38,835 nucleotides of DNA from Micromonospora sicca (GCF_003172935.1 NZ_QGKS01000534.1:1-38835); one strand, 5' to 3'; positions 1 through 8,565 are shown, counted from the stretch's first letter. Made by a program: numbers and translations. Notes: generated by a model not told the origin, from the sequence alone.

Positions 1-2270
1 CCCCGGGCCGCACCCTGCTCGGGGCGCCCTCCGCCCCGCTCGCGCCGCCCACCGTCGCCGGACGACCGGCCGCCGCCCGGGGCCGCCTCGTCCTCCAGCC
101 GCAGGGTCAGTGAGATCCGCTTGCGGGGCACGTCCACGTCGAGCACCTTGACCCGGACCACGTCGCCGGACTTCACCACGTCCCGCGGGTCCTTGACGAA
201 GGTGTTCGACATGGCCGAGACGTGCACCAGGCCGTCCTGGTGCACCCCGACGTCCACGAACGCGCCGAACGCGGCCACGTTGGTGACCACGCCCTCCAGC
301 AGCATGCCGGGGACCAGGTCGCCGATCTTCTCCACGCCCTCGACGAAGGTGGCCGTCTTGAACGCCGGTCGGGGGTCCCGGCCCGGCTTCTCCAGCTCGC
401 GCAGGATGTCGGTGACGGTGGGCAGGCCGAACGTGTCGTCCACGAAGTCGGTCGCCTTCAGCCCGCGCAGGATCGTCGACCGGCCGATCAGCGAGCGCAG
501 GTCCTGCCCGGTGCTGGCCAGGATCCGCCGCACCACCGGGTACGCCTCGGGGTGCACGCTGGACGAGTCGAGCGGGTCGTCGCCGCCGGGGATGCGCAGG
601 AAGCCGGCGCACTGCTCGAACGCCTTCGGGCCGAGCCGCGCCACCTTCTTCAGCTCCGCCCGGGTGCGGAACGGGCCGTTGGCGTCCCGGTGCAGCACGA
701 TGTTCTCGGCCAGTCCGGCGCCGATGCCGGAGACCCGGGTGAGCAGGGGAGCGGACGCGGTGTTCACGTCCACGCCGACGGCGTTGACGCAGTCCTCGAC
801 CACCGCGTCCAGCGAATGGGAGAGCTTCACCTCGGACAGGTCGTGCTGGTACTGCCCGACGCCGATCGAACGCGGGTCGATCTTGACCAGTTCCGCGAGG
901 GGATCCTGGAGCCGGCGGGCGATGGAGACCGCGCCGCGCAGCGACACGTCCAGCCCGGGCAGCTCCTGGGAGGCGTACGCGGAGGCGGAGTAGACCGACG
1001 CGCCGGCCTCGGAGACCACCACCTTGGTGAGGTCGAGCTGCGGGAACCGCTTGATCAGCTCGCCGGCGAGCTTGTCGGTCTCCCGGCTCGCGGTGCCGTT
1101 GCCGATGGCGATCAGCTCCACCCCGTGCGCCCCGGCCAGCTTCGCCAGGGTCTCGACCGAGGCGTCCCACTGGCGGCGCGGCTCGTGCGGGTAGATCGTG
1201 TCGGTGGCGACCACCTTGCCGGTGGCGTCCACCACGGCGACCTTCACGCCGGTGCGCAGGCCCGGGTCGAGGCCCATGGTGGGGCGGGTGCCGGCGGGCG
1301 CGGCGAGCAGCAGGTCGCGCAGGTTGGTGGCGAAGACCCGGACGGCCTCCTCCTCGGCCGCCTGCCACAGCCGCATCCGCAGGTCCGCGCCGAGGTGGAT
1401 GAGGATCCGGGTACGCCAGGCCCAGCGCACCGTGTCGGCCAGCCACTTGTCGGCGGGCCGCCCCTGGTCGCTGACGCCGAACCGGCCGGCGATGGCCGCC
1501 TCGTAGCGGGTCGGGCCGGTGACCACGGCGTCCGGTTCGCCCTCGCCCTCCGGATCCATGGTCAGGTCGAGCACGCCCTCCTTCTCGCCCCGGAACATGG
1601 CCAGGATCCGGTGCGACGGGAGCCGGGTGTACGGCTCGGCGAAGTCGAAGTAATCGGCGAACTTGGCACCGGCGGCCTCCTGGCCGTCGCGTACCCGGGA
1701 GACCAGCCGGCCCCGCGACCACATCTGCTCGCGCAGCGTGCCGATCAGGTCGGCGTCCTCGGCGAACCGCTCGATGAGGATGTTCCGCGCCCCCTCCAGC
1801 GCGGCGGCCGCGTCGGCGACGCCCTTGTCGGCGTCGACGTAGCCGGCGGCCGTCCCACGCGGGTCCTGCCCCGGGTCGGCCAGCAGCGTGTCGGCCAGGG
1901 GCTCCAGCCCGGCCTCGCGGGCGATCTGCGCCCGGGTCCGCCGCTTCGGCTTGTACGGGAGGTAGATGTCCTCCAGCCGGGACTTCGAGTCGGCGGCCAT
2001 GAGCTGGGCTGCCAGGGCCTCGTCGAGCTTGCCCTGGCTCCGGATGGACTCCAGCACCGCGGCGCGCCGCTCGTCCAGCTCGCGCAGGTAGCGCAGCCGC
2101 TCCTCGAGGGTGCGCAGCTGGGCGTCGTCGAGCAGGCCGGTGGCCTCCTTGCGGTAGCGGGCGATGAACGGCACGGTGGCGCCGCCGTCGAGCAGCTCCA
2201 CGGCCGCGCGTACCTGCCGTTCGGCGACGCCGAGCTCGTCGGCGATCCGCTGGTGCACAGACTGGGTCAC
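1..2270 (-). CDS. tex: Tex-family S1 RNA-binding transcription accessory protein (C-terminus off window)
   Basis: Translating the minus strand from GTG at 2270 gives an open frame of about 756 codons that runs off the left edge, so the C-terminal end is missing. The N-terminus begins VTQSVHQRIADELGV and continues through the helical Tex region (GGATVPFIARYRKEATG, then EDIYLPYKPKRRTRAQIA). The middle holds the YqgF-like RNase H fold and helix-hairpin-helix region, and an S1 domain lies near 100-320 (VTNVAAFGAFVDVGVHQDGLVH, cut here to the recognisable part). After the S1 domain comes a Gly/Arg-rich tail, common in actinobacterial Tex. Tex proteins bind nucleic acid and affect transcription and RNA turnover. 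AAGGCGG upstream of the GTG can serve as ribosome binding site. The gene is divergent from the HD hydrolase at 2415. Family is clear; the precise role in this organism is inferred. Confidence 0.93.
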   Translation of the reverse strand, partial: MTQSVHQRIADELGVAERQVRAAVELLDGGATVPFIARYRKEATGLLDDAQLRTLEERLRYLRELDERRAAVLESIRSQGKLDEALAAQLMAADSKSRLEDIYLPYKPKRRTRAQIAREAGLEPLADTLLADPGQDPRGTAAGYVDADKGVADAAAALEGARNILIERFAEDADLIGTLREQMWSRGRLVSRVRDGQEAAGAKFADYFDFAEPYTRLPSHRILAMFRGEKEGVLDLTMDPEGEGEPDAVVTGPTRYEAAIAGRFGVSDQGRPADKWLADTVRWAWRTRILIHLGADLRMRLWQAAEEEAVRVFATNLRDLLLAAPAGTRPTMGLDPGLRTGVKVAVVDATGKVVATDTIYPHEPRRQWDASVETLAKLAGAHGVELIAIGNGTASRETDKLAGELIKRFPQLDLTKVVVSEAGASVYSASAYASQELPGLDVSLRGAVSIARRLQDPLAELVKIDPRSIGVGQYQHDLSEVKLSHSLDAVVEDCVNAVGVDVNTASAPLLTRVSGIGAGLAENIVLHRDANGPFRTRAELKKVARLGPKAFEQCAGFLRIPGGDDPLDSSSVHPEAYPVVRRILASTGQDLRSLIGRSTILRGLKATDFVDDTFGLPTVTDILRELEKPGRDPRPAFKTATFVEGVEKIGDLVPGMLLEGVVTNVAAFGAFVDVGVHQDGLVHVSAMSNTFVKDPRDVVKSGDVVRVKVLDVDVPRKRISLTLRLEDEAAPGGGRSSGDGGRRERGGGRPEQGAAR

Positions 2271-2401
2271 GATCTGATCCGCCTTTTCCGGTGGGTTCCG
2301 CAGTGCATTGTGCCGTTCCGTCGGTCACCGGCCGCGCCGCACCCGCCGCCCGCGCCGGCGCAGCATGGGCGGACGCGTCGCCGCAGGCCGGCCGGCTGCG
2401 C

Positions 2402-2407
2402 TAGCGT
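2402..2407 (+). promoter_or_regulatory. -10 element of a leaderless dgt transcript
   Basis: TAGCGT ends 7 nt before the ATG at 2415 and there is no Shine-Dalgarno sequence in between. This spacing places the transcription start at or within a base or two of the A of ATG, the usual arrangement for leaderless actinobacterial mRNAs. No convincing -35 was identified. Confidence 0.5.
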
Positions 2408-2414
2408 GGCGATC

Positions 2415-3926
2415 ATGGAACCACCTGCCGACCCGCGGGCGCGGCGGCTCTTCGGCGGCAGCGCCCGGGCCCTCGGCGACCTTGCCGCCAGCCCGTTCCG
2501 GGCCGACCGGGACCGGATCGTGGCCTCGCCCTTCTTCGCCCGGCTGAACGGGGTCACCCAGGTGGTCAGCCCGGGTGGTTCGGGCCTGCTGGTGCACAAC
2601 CGGCTCACCCACAGCCTGAAGGTGGCCCAGGTGGCCCGGGCGGTCGCCGAGCGGCTCACCGCCGACGAGCAGCACCGCGCCCTGCTGGAGAAGCTCGGTG
2701 GCTGCGACCCGGACGTGGTGGAGGCGGCCGCGCTCGCCCACGACCTCGGCCACCCGCCCTTCGGGCACCTGGGGGAGCGGGTGCTGGACCGGTTGGCTCG
2801 GCAGCGGCTCGGCCTGGCCGACGGCTTCGAGGGCAACGCGCAGTCGTACCGCATCGTGACCAGCACCGAGATCCGGGGCGCGGCGACCACCGGGTTGGAC
2901 CTCACCGCCGCGGTGCGGGCGGCGATGCTGAAGTACCCGTGGACCCGGCTGGATCACCCGGACCCGCACCCGCGTCACCTCGACCCGGCACCCCGGGGCG
3001 CCACCCCGCCACCGGACGACCCGGAGAGCGGGTCGGCGAAGTTCGGGGCGTACCGGACCGAGGTGGACGACCTGCGGCAGGCCCGCGAGCCGTTCGCCGG
3101 ACGGATCCCGGACTGGCAGCAGACCCCCGAGGCGTCCATCATGGACACCGCCGACGACATCGCGTACGCCATCCACGACGTGGAGGACTTCTACCGGGTC
3201 GGGGTGCTCCAGCAGGGCGCGGTGGCCGCCGAGCTGATGGCCTGGCAGCGGGAGAGCGGGCACTTCCGGGCCATCACCGACGCCGCCCTGGCCGCCGCGG
3301 CCCGCCGGCCCGGCGCGGCAATCGAGCGGCTGCGCCGGCAACTGCACCGCAAGGACGCCTGGATCGCCGACGACGAGGCGTTCGCCGCCGCGGTCGAGCA
3401 CGTCCGCGAGGAGTTGGTGGAGGGGCTGCTCGCGCTGCCCTTCGACGGCTCGATCGAGGCGGAGCAGTACGTGGCCCGCTTCTCCGCCCGCTGGTCCACC
3501 CGGTTCGTCGAGTCGATCACCGTCACCCCCGAGCCGGGCCGGCGCTCCGGGTACGTGCTGCTGGCCGAGGCGCAGTGGCACGAGGTGCAGGTGCTCAAGT
3601 TCGTCCACCACCGGTTCGTGCTGGCCCGCCCCGACCTGGCCCTGCACCAGCGCGGTCAGGCCCGGCTGCTGGGCACCCTGGTCGAGGCGCTCTGGGAGTG
3701 GCTGCTCGACCCGGAGGAGGAGTCCCGGCTGCCCCGCCGGCTGCACGACCTGGTGGAGCTGGCCGAGGCGGAGCTGCACCCGCGTACCAAGGACCGGATC
3801 GGCCGGGCCCGCGGCCGGGCCATCGTCGACTTCGTCGCCCAGCTCACCGACGGCCAGGCGGTGGCGATGCTGGACGCCCTCTCCGGCCGCTCCGGCGCCC
3901 TCTGGACGGACGCCTTCGTCCTCTGA
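2415..3926 (+). CDS. dgt: dGTPase-like HD-domain deoxynucleoside triphosphate triphosphohydrolase
   Basis: 503 residues from ATG 2415. The HD-domain metal site is visible: H66 in RLTHSLKVAQ and H109-D110 in ALAHDLGHPPFGH; FEGNAQSYRIV and MDTADDIAYAIHDVEDFY follow, both typical of the dGTPase/dNTP triphosphohydrolase family. These enzymes split dNTPs into deoxynucleoside and triphosphate and help set dNTP pools. The length fits the family. The same reading frame stays open far upstream (to 222), but that part is antisense to tex and is rejected as coding. The chosen start follows a -10-like TAGCGT by 7 nt. The gene converges with the hydrolase gene whose stop is at 3951, leaving 24 bp with a GC-rich palindrome (CCCGGCCGGG). 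Substrate preference (dGTP or general dNTP) cannot be read from sequence. Confidence 0.93.
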   Translation: MEPPADPRARRLFGGSARALGDLAASPFRADRDRIVASPFFARLNGVTQVVSPGGSGLLVHNRLTHSLKVAQVARAVAERLTADEQHRALLEKLGGCDPDVVEAAALAHDLGHPPFGHLGERVLDRLARQRLGLADGFEGNAQSYRIVTSTEIRGAATTGLDLTAAVRAAMLKYPWTRLDHPDPHPRHLDPAPRGATPPPDDPESGSAKFGAYRTEVDDLRQAREPFAGRIPDWQQTPEASIMDTADDIAYAIHDVEDFYRVGVLQQGAVAAELMAWQRESGHFRAITDAALAAAARRPGAAIERLRRQLHRKDAWIADDEAFAAAVEHVREELVEGLLALPFDGSIEAEQYVARFSARWSTRFVESITVTPEPGRRSGYVLLAEAQWHEVQVLKFVHHRFVLARPDLALHQRGQARLLGTLVEALWEWLLDPEEESRLPRRLHDLVELAEAELHPRTKDRIGRARGRAIVDFVAQLTDGQAVAMLDALSGRSGALWTDAFVL

Positions 3927-3950
3927 GCCGACCCGGCCGGGCCGGACCGC

Positions 3951-5093
3951 TCAGGCGATCGCCTGCCACCAGCCGTCCACGGCCGGCGGGTCGTCCACCA
4001 CCACCCGTTCGCCGGGCCGCGGCACCGCCAGCCGGACGTCCCGGGCCTTCGCCTCCAACCAGAGCCGGTTGACCGGCTCGGCCCAGTCGTGCAGGGCCAG
4101 GTTGAACGTCGCCCAGTGCACCGGGAGGAACAGCCCGCCGCGCAGGTCGAGGTGGGCGGCGACCGCCTCCTCCGGGAACATGTGGATGCTCGGCCAGGCC
4201 CGGTCGTACGCGCCGATCTGCATCAGCGTGACGTCGAACGGGCCGTGCTCGGCGCCGATCTCCGCGTACCCGTCGAAGTAGCCGGAGTCGCCGGTGTAGA
4301 ACGCCTTGCGGTGCGCGCCCGCCACCACCCAGGAGCTCCAGAGCGTGCCGTCGCGGCGCAGCCCCCGGCCGGAGAAGTGCTGGGCGGCGGTGGCGGTGAT
4401 GGTCAGGCCGCCCACCCGGTGGCTCTCCGACCAGTCCAGCTCGACGATCCGCTCCTCCGGCACGCCCCACCGGTCGAGGTGGGCGCCGACGCCCAGCGGC
4501 ACCAGGAACGGCGCCGACTGGTGGGCCAGCAGCCCGCGTACCGTCGCCAGGTCCAGGTGGTCGTAGTGGTCGTGCGAGATCAGGATGGCGTCCACCGGGG
4601 GCAGCTCGTCGAGGCGTACCGGCGGCTCGTGGATCCGGCGCGGGCCGACCAGGGCCGAGGGGGAACACCGGCCGCTCCAGACCGGGTCGACCAGCACCCG
4701 GTGCCCCTCGATCTCGATCAGCGCCGAGGCGTGGCCGTACCAGACGACGTTGAGCTCCCGGGCCGGGTCGGACGCGGGCGCGGCGGACGGGCGCAAGAGC
4801 GGCACCCCGCCGTCGGGTCGCCGCTTCTGCTTGCCGAAGATCAGCTCCTTGACCAGGTTGCGGCCCGGGTCCGCGACCATCGTCCGGGTGCTCGACGGGT
4901 TGTGGAAGGTGCCGTCGCGGAACCGTGGCGAGCGGGCCGCCCGCTCCGCCCGCGCGCCGGTGAGCCGGCCGCCGAGCTGCGCCGGGACGTCCCGCCCCAC
5001 CCAGGCCACCCCGGCCAGCGCCGCCATTCCGGCCATCCGCCACAGCCGGCGGCCGAGCGCCCGCTCTACCGCCCGATCCGCTGTCTCGCCCAT
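3951..5093 (-). CDS. Metallo-beta-lactamase-fold hydrolase, NAPE-PLD/UlaG-like
   Basis: 380 residues from ATG 5093, with GGAGG about 8-12 nt upstream. A hydrophobic stretch near residues 20-33 (MAGMAALAGVAWVG) may be an N-terminal membrane anchor. The metal motif HDHYDH is at 174-179, followed by further metal-ligand regions QHFSGRG, FYTGDSGYFDGY and PVHWATFN. The SGRG...WSSWVV and IHMFPEEA segments are typical of the NAPE-PLD-like branch of the superfamily, which includes phosphodiesterases and lactonases. It is the last gene of a same-strand set behind the dehydrogenases at 5159-6103 and 6100-7284, with a 65-bp gap. Natural substrate unknown. Confidence 0.88.
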   Translation of the reverse strand: MGETADRAVERALGRRLWRMAGMAALAGVAWVGRDVPAQLGGRLTGARAERAARSPRFRDGTFHNPSSTRTMVADPGRNLVKELIFGKQKRRPDGGVPLLRPSAAPASDPARELNVVWYGHASALIEIEGHRVLVDPVWSGRCSPSALVGPRRIHEPPVRLDELPPVDAILISHDHYDHLDLATVRGLLAHQSAPFLVPLGVGAHLDRWGVPEERIVELDWSESHRVGGLTITATAAQHFSGRGLRRDGTLWSSWVVAGAHRKAFYTGDSGYFDGYAEIGAEHGPFDVTLMQIGAYDRAWPSIHMFPEEAVAAHLDLRGGLFLPVHWATFNLALHDWAEPVNRLWLEAKARDVRLAVPRPGERVVVDDPPAVDGWWQAIA

Positions 5094-5158
5094 CGTCGTC
5101 CCCTCCGCCGTGTCCCGCAGTACACGGTAGCCATCCCGAAGCCGTCGCGCCCTCGCGC

Positions 5159-6103
5159 TCAGCCCAGCCGGCGCCGGACCGCCGAACCGACCGTAGCGCC
5201 CATCCCGCCGACCGAGCGGACCACCTGCGACAGGTCCGGCAGCCAGCCGCCGCGCACCGACTCGCCGGCCGGGTTGGGCGTGAACACGATGCCGTCGTGC
5301 GGCGCCACCGGCCGGTCGCACAGCCCCGCCCGCCGCATCAGCGGTCCGACCAGCAGGTCGTACACGCCGGGCAGGACGGTGAAACCGAACCGCATCACCG
5401 CGTTGAGCCGGCCCACCGACACCTCCCGGCGCGGCCGGTCGGTGCAGTCCACCATCGCCCGGGCCACCCGTTCCGGGGTGGTGATCGGCAGCGGGGGCCG
5501 GCCGAGCCGGCCGAGGTAGTTGGCCGCCTGCCGGTAGACCGGGGTGTCGACGCTGCCCGGGTTGACCAGACAGATGTGCACCCCGGGGGTTTCCCGAGCC
5601 TCCTGCTGCAAAGCCAGGCCCAGCCCCTGCAGGCCCCACTTGGCGGCGACGTAGCCGCTCAGGTAGGGCGCGGTGATGTGCCCGAGCACCGAGCCGGTGA
5701 GGATGAGGGTGCCCGCCGAGGCGGCCCGGAAGTGCCGCAACGCCACCCGGGCCACCGCCGCGGCGGCGAGCAGGTCGATGCGGACCACCTGCTCGAAGAC
5801 CCGCTCGGGCACCTCGTCGAACCGTCCGTACGCCATCACCGCGGCGGTGTGCACCCAGACGTCGATGCCGCCGAACGCCGCCAGCGCGGCGCGGGCCAGC
5901 CCGTCCACCGCGTCGGGCATGGTCACGTCGGTCGGTACGGCGAGCACCGGCGCGCCGGCGGCCCGGCACTCCTCGCGTACCTCGGCGAGGGTGGCGGGGG
6001 AGCGGGCCGCGAGGACCAGACGGTCCCCGCGCCCGGCGAACGCCTGGGCCGCCGCCCGGCCGATCCCGCTGGTCGCGCCGGTGATCACCACCGTCCGGGT
6101 CAC
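5159..6103 (-). CDS. Short-chain dehydrogenase/reductase
   Basis: 314 residues from GTG 6103. The N-terminal nucleotide-binding motif TGATSGIG is at 8-15. The catalytic segment has the Ser in TGSVLGH and the YxxxK motif in SGYVAAK. The C-terminal 80 residues (LPGVYDLLVGPLMRRAGL...) are an extension seen in SDRs that act on hydrophobic or larger substrates. The start GTG shares four bases with the stop of the upstream alcohol dehydrogenase (GTGA at 6103-6100), so translation is probably coupled. Longer in-frame starts exist upstream but lie inside the dehydrogenase gene. Substrate is not predictable from sequence. Confidence 0.9.
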   Translation of the reverse strand: MTRTVVITGATSGIGRAAAQAFAGRGDRLVLAARSPATLAEVREECRAAGAPVLAVPTDVTMPDAVDGLARAALAAFGGIDVWVHTAAVMAYGRFDEVPERVFEQVVRIDLLAAAAVARVALRHFRAASAGTLILTGSVLGHITAPYLSGYVAAKWGLQGLGLALQQEARETPGVHICLVNPGSVDTPVYRQAANYLGRLGRPPLPITTPERVARAMVDCTDRPRREVSVGRLNAVMRFGFTVLPGVYDLLVGPLMRRAGLCDRPVAPHDGIVFTPNPAGESVRGGWLPDLSQVVRSVGGMGATVGSAVRRRLG

Positions 6104-7284
6104 GGCGCGAGCACGACCTTGACGCAGCCGTCCTGCTTCTTCTGGAACATCTCGTACGCCTGCGGCGCCTGCTCCAGCGGCAGCCGGTGGGTACGCAGGT
6201 CCTCGACCCCGAGCGGGTCGTCGTCGCCGGCGAGCAGCGGCATGATCTCGTCCACCCAGCGCTTCACGTGGCACTGCCCCATCCGCAGTTGGATGCCCCG
6301 GTCGAACATCTCCACCAACGGCATCGGATCCCGCTCGCCGCCGTAGACGCCGGAGACGGAGACCGTGCCGCCCCGGCGGACCGCCTTCACCGCCGCGTAC
6401 AGCACGACGAGGCGGTCGACGCCGGCCTTGTCGGTCATCGTCTGCGCCACTTTGTCGGGCAGCAGCCCGGCGGCCGTCTGCGCAACCTTGCCCAGCGGGG
6501 CGCCGTGCGCCTCCATGCCGACGGCGTCGATCACCGCGTCCGGGCCGCGCCCGTCGACCAGGTCGATCAGCGCGCCGGGGACGTCGTCCAGGGCCGACAC
6601 GTCGAGCACCTCGATGCCGTGCCGGCGGGCCATCTCCAGCCGCTCCGGCACCAGGTCCAGCCCGATCACCCGGTCGGCGCCGAGGTGCCGGCCGATCCGG
6701 GCGCAGAACTGCCCCACCGGGCCGAGCCCGAAGACGGCGAGGGTGCCGCCGCGCGGGGTGTCCGCGTACTTCACCGCCTGCCAGGCGGTGGGCAGGATGT
6801 CGGAGAGGTATAGCCAGCGCTCATCGGGGCCGGTCTCGGGGACTTTGATCGGGCCGAACTGGGCCTGCGGGACCCGCAGGTACTCGGCCTGCCCGCCCGG
6901 CACGGAGCCGTAGAGCGAGGTGTAGCCGAACAGCGCGGCGCCCTTGCCCTCGCTCGTGACCTGCGTCGTCTCGCACTGGGCGTAGAGCTGCCGCGCGCAC
7001 ATCCAGCACGAGCCGCAGGAGATGTTGAACGGGACGACCACCCGGTCGCCCACCTTCAGCCGGGTCACCCCCGGGCCGACCTCCTCGGCGATGCCCATCG
7101 GCTCGTGCCCCAGGACATCGCCGGGCTTCAGGTACGGCCCGAGCACCTCGTACAGGTGCAGGTCGGAGCCGCAGATGGCGGTGGAGGTGATCCGGAGGAT
7201 CGCGTCGGTCGGCTCCTCGATCCTGGGGTCCGGGACGTCCTCGACCCGGACGTCACGCTTGCCTTGCCAGGTCAGTGCCTTCAT
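6100..7284 (-). CDS. Zinc-dependent alcohol/formaldehyde dehydrogenase-like MDR protein
   Basis: 394 residues from ATG 7284. Catalytic zinc ligands are visible as C38 (ICGSD) and H60-E61 (LGHEP). A structural zinc lobe has C90, C93, C96 and C104 (NISCGSCWMCARQLYAQC). The NAD(P) site is GLGPVGQFCARIGRHLGA and the enzyme ends MFQKKQDGCVKVVLAP, as in glutathione-independent formaldehyde dehydrogenase-like members. The insertion around GKVAQTAAGLLPDK is also typical of that branch. AGAGGGGA lies about 10 nt upstream of the ATG. The open frame continues to 8247, but this upstream part covers the repeat-rich intergenic region and is rejected. First gene of a three-gene unit with the SDR and the metallo-hydrolase, which suggests joint oxidation/hydrolysis of an unknown compound. 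Confidence 0.92.
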   Translation of the reverse strand: MKALTWQGKRDVRVEDVPDPRIEEPTDAILRITSTAICGSDLHLYEVLGPYLKPGDVLGHEPMGIAEEVGPGVTRLKVGDRVVVPFNISCGSCWMCARQLYAQCETTQVTSEGKGAALFGYTSLYGSVPGGQAEYLRVPQAQFGPIKVPETGPDERWLYLSDILPTAWQAVKYADTPRGGTLAVFGLGPVGQFCARIGRHLGADRVIGLDLVPERLEMARRHGIEVLDVSALDDVPGALIDLVDGRGPDAVIDAVGMEAHGAPLGKVAQTAAGLLPDKVAQTMTDKAGVDRLVVLYAAVKAVRRGGTVSVSGVYGGERDPMPLVEMFDRGIQLRMGQCHVKRWVDEIMPLLAGDDDPLGVEDLRTHRLPLEQAPQAYEMFQKKQDGCVKVVLAP

Positions 7285-7413
7285 GCCTGAATGTCCCCTC
7301 TTTGGTGCCGTCCATCGGACTGCTACCCGCGCTGGGACGCTTGAACCGGTCGCTGGGGACCTCCGCTCTCCAGGCGGCGGGTCGTGCGTTGCGGTGCGTG
7401 GTTGGTTGCGGTG

Positions 7414-7489
7414 GGGGGTGTGGCCCGCCGTGACCGGCTCCGGGCGGTCAGGCTTGATCCCTGCGCCGGTCACGGCGGGCCACACCCCC
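7414..7489. repeat. Stem-loop element A: 24-bp perfect arms, 28-nt conserved loop
   Basis: Left arm 7414-7437 and right arm 7466-7489 are perfect reverse complements (inner part GCCCGCCGTGACCGG). The loop 7438-7465 reads CTCCGGGCGGTCAGG followed by CTTGATCCCTGCG. This loop is the exact reverse complement of the loop of element B at 8753-8780, although the arms differ. The element sits between two divergently transcribed genes, so a transcription terminator is not a natural explanation. Confidence 0.85.
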
Positions 7490-7696
7490 GACGTGGTCCC
7501 GGTCCGCCCGTGCGTCCCCGGTCGGGCGGTTCGCGTGTCCCGTCGATGTCGTCGCGGGTTGCGGCAGCTTGGTGTCTCCGGGTGGTGATACGCGGTGCGC
7601 CGCAGGTTGTGTGGATCTTGGCGGTCGGCGTGAGACGGCCCGTGCGGTCTGGCCGAGATGTCCGGTTCTGGGTGTGACCGGCGGCATCCTGAGGCC

Positions 7697-7722
7697 GGAA
7701 TCGTGGCGGGGCCGGGGTCGTT
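7697..7722 (+). promoter_or_regulatory. GGAAT-N18-GTT element, copy 1 (SigR/ECF-like)
   Basis: GGAAT at 7697-7701 and GTT at 7720-7722 with exactly 18 nt between. This matches the GGAAT-N18-GTT pattern known for SigR-type ECF sigma factors of actinomycetes. About 27 of 34 bases from GGAAT through the following ACATAT agree with copy 2 at 7775. It could be a promoter or simply part of a dispersed repeat. Confidence 0.4.
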
Positions 7723-7774
7723 ACATATTGCGTACGACCGAGTACCTGGCCCGCTCGACGGGCCGGACGCCCCG

Positions 7775-7800
7775 GGAATGATGGCGGGCCGGCGGTCGTT
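7775..7800 (+). promoter_or_regulatory. GGAAT-N18-GTT element, copy 2 (SigR/ECF-like)
   Basis: GGAAT at 7775-7779 and GTT at 7798-7800, spacer 18 nt, 78 bp downstream of copy 1 and in the same direction. The shared parts include TGGCGGG in the spacer and GGTCGTTACA at the -10 side. A transcript from here would have a leader of about 145 nt before the ATG at 7952, including the hairpin at 7899-7929. Confidence 0.4.
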
Positions 7801-7898
7801 ACACATGGTCCCGGCGCCGCGAAGAGGCCCCCGCCCCGCGGCTGGCACCGGGCAGAGACTTTCCCCCTTGCACTCTTTTTGAGCGCCTGACGGTGCTT

Positions 7899-7929
7899 GC
7901 GCACGTCCCGGCCTCCACCGGGTGTGCGC
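7899..7929 (+). other. Hairpin in the leader of the lysozyme-like gene
   Basis: GCGCACGTCCCGG (7899-7911) can pair with CCGGGTGTGCGC (7918-7929) with one small internal irregularity and a six-base loop. It ends ten bases before the AAGGAG ribosome binding site at 7939-7944, close enough to influence translation. I could not match the leader to a known riboswitch. Confidence 0.4.
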
Positions 7930-7951
7930 CAACCCCCCAAGGAGCTTTGTC

Positions 7952-8542
7952 ATGAACACGATGCTGCGTAAGAGCGTGCTGGGTATTGCTGGTCGGGCTT
8001 TCACCGGTGGTGTGTTCGCCGGTCCGATCGCCGCGCACGCCGACACCGGCCCCGTCACCGCCAAGCCCGCCGCCGTGGCGGTGCAGGCCGACAAGCCGGA
8101 CATGGGCAAGCTGATCCCGCATGGTGTGCAGGGCGCCCAGTCGAAGATTGACCTGAACGACGAGCAGACCGCCAACGCGAAGGCGATCATCGCCGCGACG
8201 AAGAAGGCCGGTCTGCCGGAGCGGGCCGCGGTCATCTCGATCGCCACGTCGCTGCAGGAGTCGAAGCTGGAGAACCTGGGTCACCTGGGTGACCGCAACG
8301 ACCACGACTCGCTGGGCCTGTTCCAGCAGCGCCCGTCGAGTGGTTGGGGCACGCCGGAGCAGATCACCGACCCCAAGTACGCCACCCTGGCGTTCGAGAA
8401 GGGTCTCAAGCAGGTCGACGGGTGGCAGGACATGCCGCTGACCGAGGCCGCCCAGACGGTGCAGGTGTCGGCCTACCCGGACGCCTACGCCCAGTGGGAG
8501 CAGCAGGCCGCCCACCTGGTCGCCCAGCACTGGAACAGCTGA
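7952..8542 (+). CDS. Small secreted lysozyme/transglycosylase-like protein
   Basis: 196 residues from ATG 7952, with AAGGAG at 7939-7944. A signal peptide is likely (K7 in MLRKSVLG, hydrophobic core, cleavage after AHA-30). The mature part has a lysozyme-like segment: ISIATSLQESKLENLGHLGD with E103 in the position of a catalytic Glu, then DHDSLGLFQQRPSSGWGTPEQ and the QTVQVSAYPDAYAQWE ending. The gene at 37607-38494 is a paralogue with the same motifs. Family members are exported actinobacterial proteins thought to act on cell wall glycan; activity is inferred from fold-level similarity. The gene stands alone between two hairpin-rich regions and is bracketed by stem-loops A and B. Confidence 0.85.
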   Translation: MNTMLRKSVLGIAGRAFTGGVFAGPIAAHADTGPVTAKPAAVAVQADKPDMGKLIPHGVQGAQSKIDLNDEQTANAKAIIAATKKAGLPERAAVISIATSLQESKLENLGHLGDRNDHDSLGLFQQRPSSGWGTPEQITDPKYATLAFEKGLKQVDGWQDMPLTEAAQTVQVSAYPDAYAQWEQQAAHLVAQHWNS

Positions 8543-8565
8543 CCCAACCAAGCAACACGCAACAA

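Larger units (their letters stand above)
7285..7951. other. 667-bp non-coding region between divergent genes, rich in repeats
   Basis: It separates the dehydrogenase (minus) from the secreted lysozyme-like gene (plus). It holds a stem-loop with 24-bp perfect arms (7414-7489), two copies of a GGAAT-N18-GTT element (7697-7722 and 7775-7800) and a hairpin just before the ribosome binding site of the next gene (7899-7929). Several open frames cross it but none has a family signature or a ribosome binding site, and I regard them as non-coding. Confidence 0.6.

Noticed and set aside
222..2400. Long plus-strand open frame opposite tex
   Set aside because: It is a GC-frame shadow. The minus strand encodes recognisable Tex throughout, and the plus frame joins the HD hydrolase only because no stop occurs.
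7414..7489. Element A as a transcription terminator
   Set aside because: It lies upstream of both neighbouring genes, which diverge from it.
7840..7951. Cyclic-di-AMP (ydaO-type) riboswitch ahead of the lysozyme-like gene
   Set aside because: Such riboswitches often precede cell-wall hydrolase genes in actinomycetes, but I could not find the conserved core in the leader; only a simple hairpin is visible.
7285..8247. N-terminal extension of the zinc dehydrogenase frame
   Set aside because: The conserved MKALTWQG start with ribosome binding site is at 7284; the extension is low-complexity translation of repeats.
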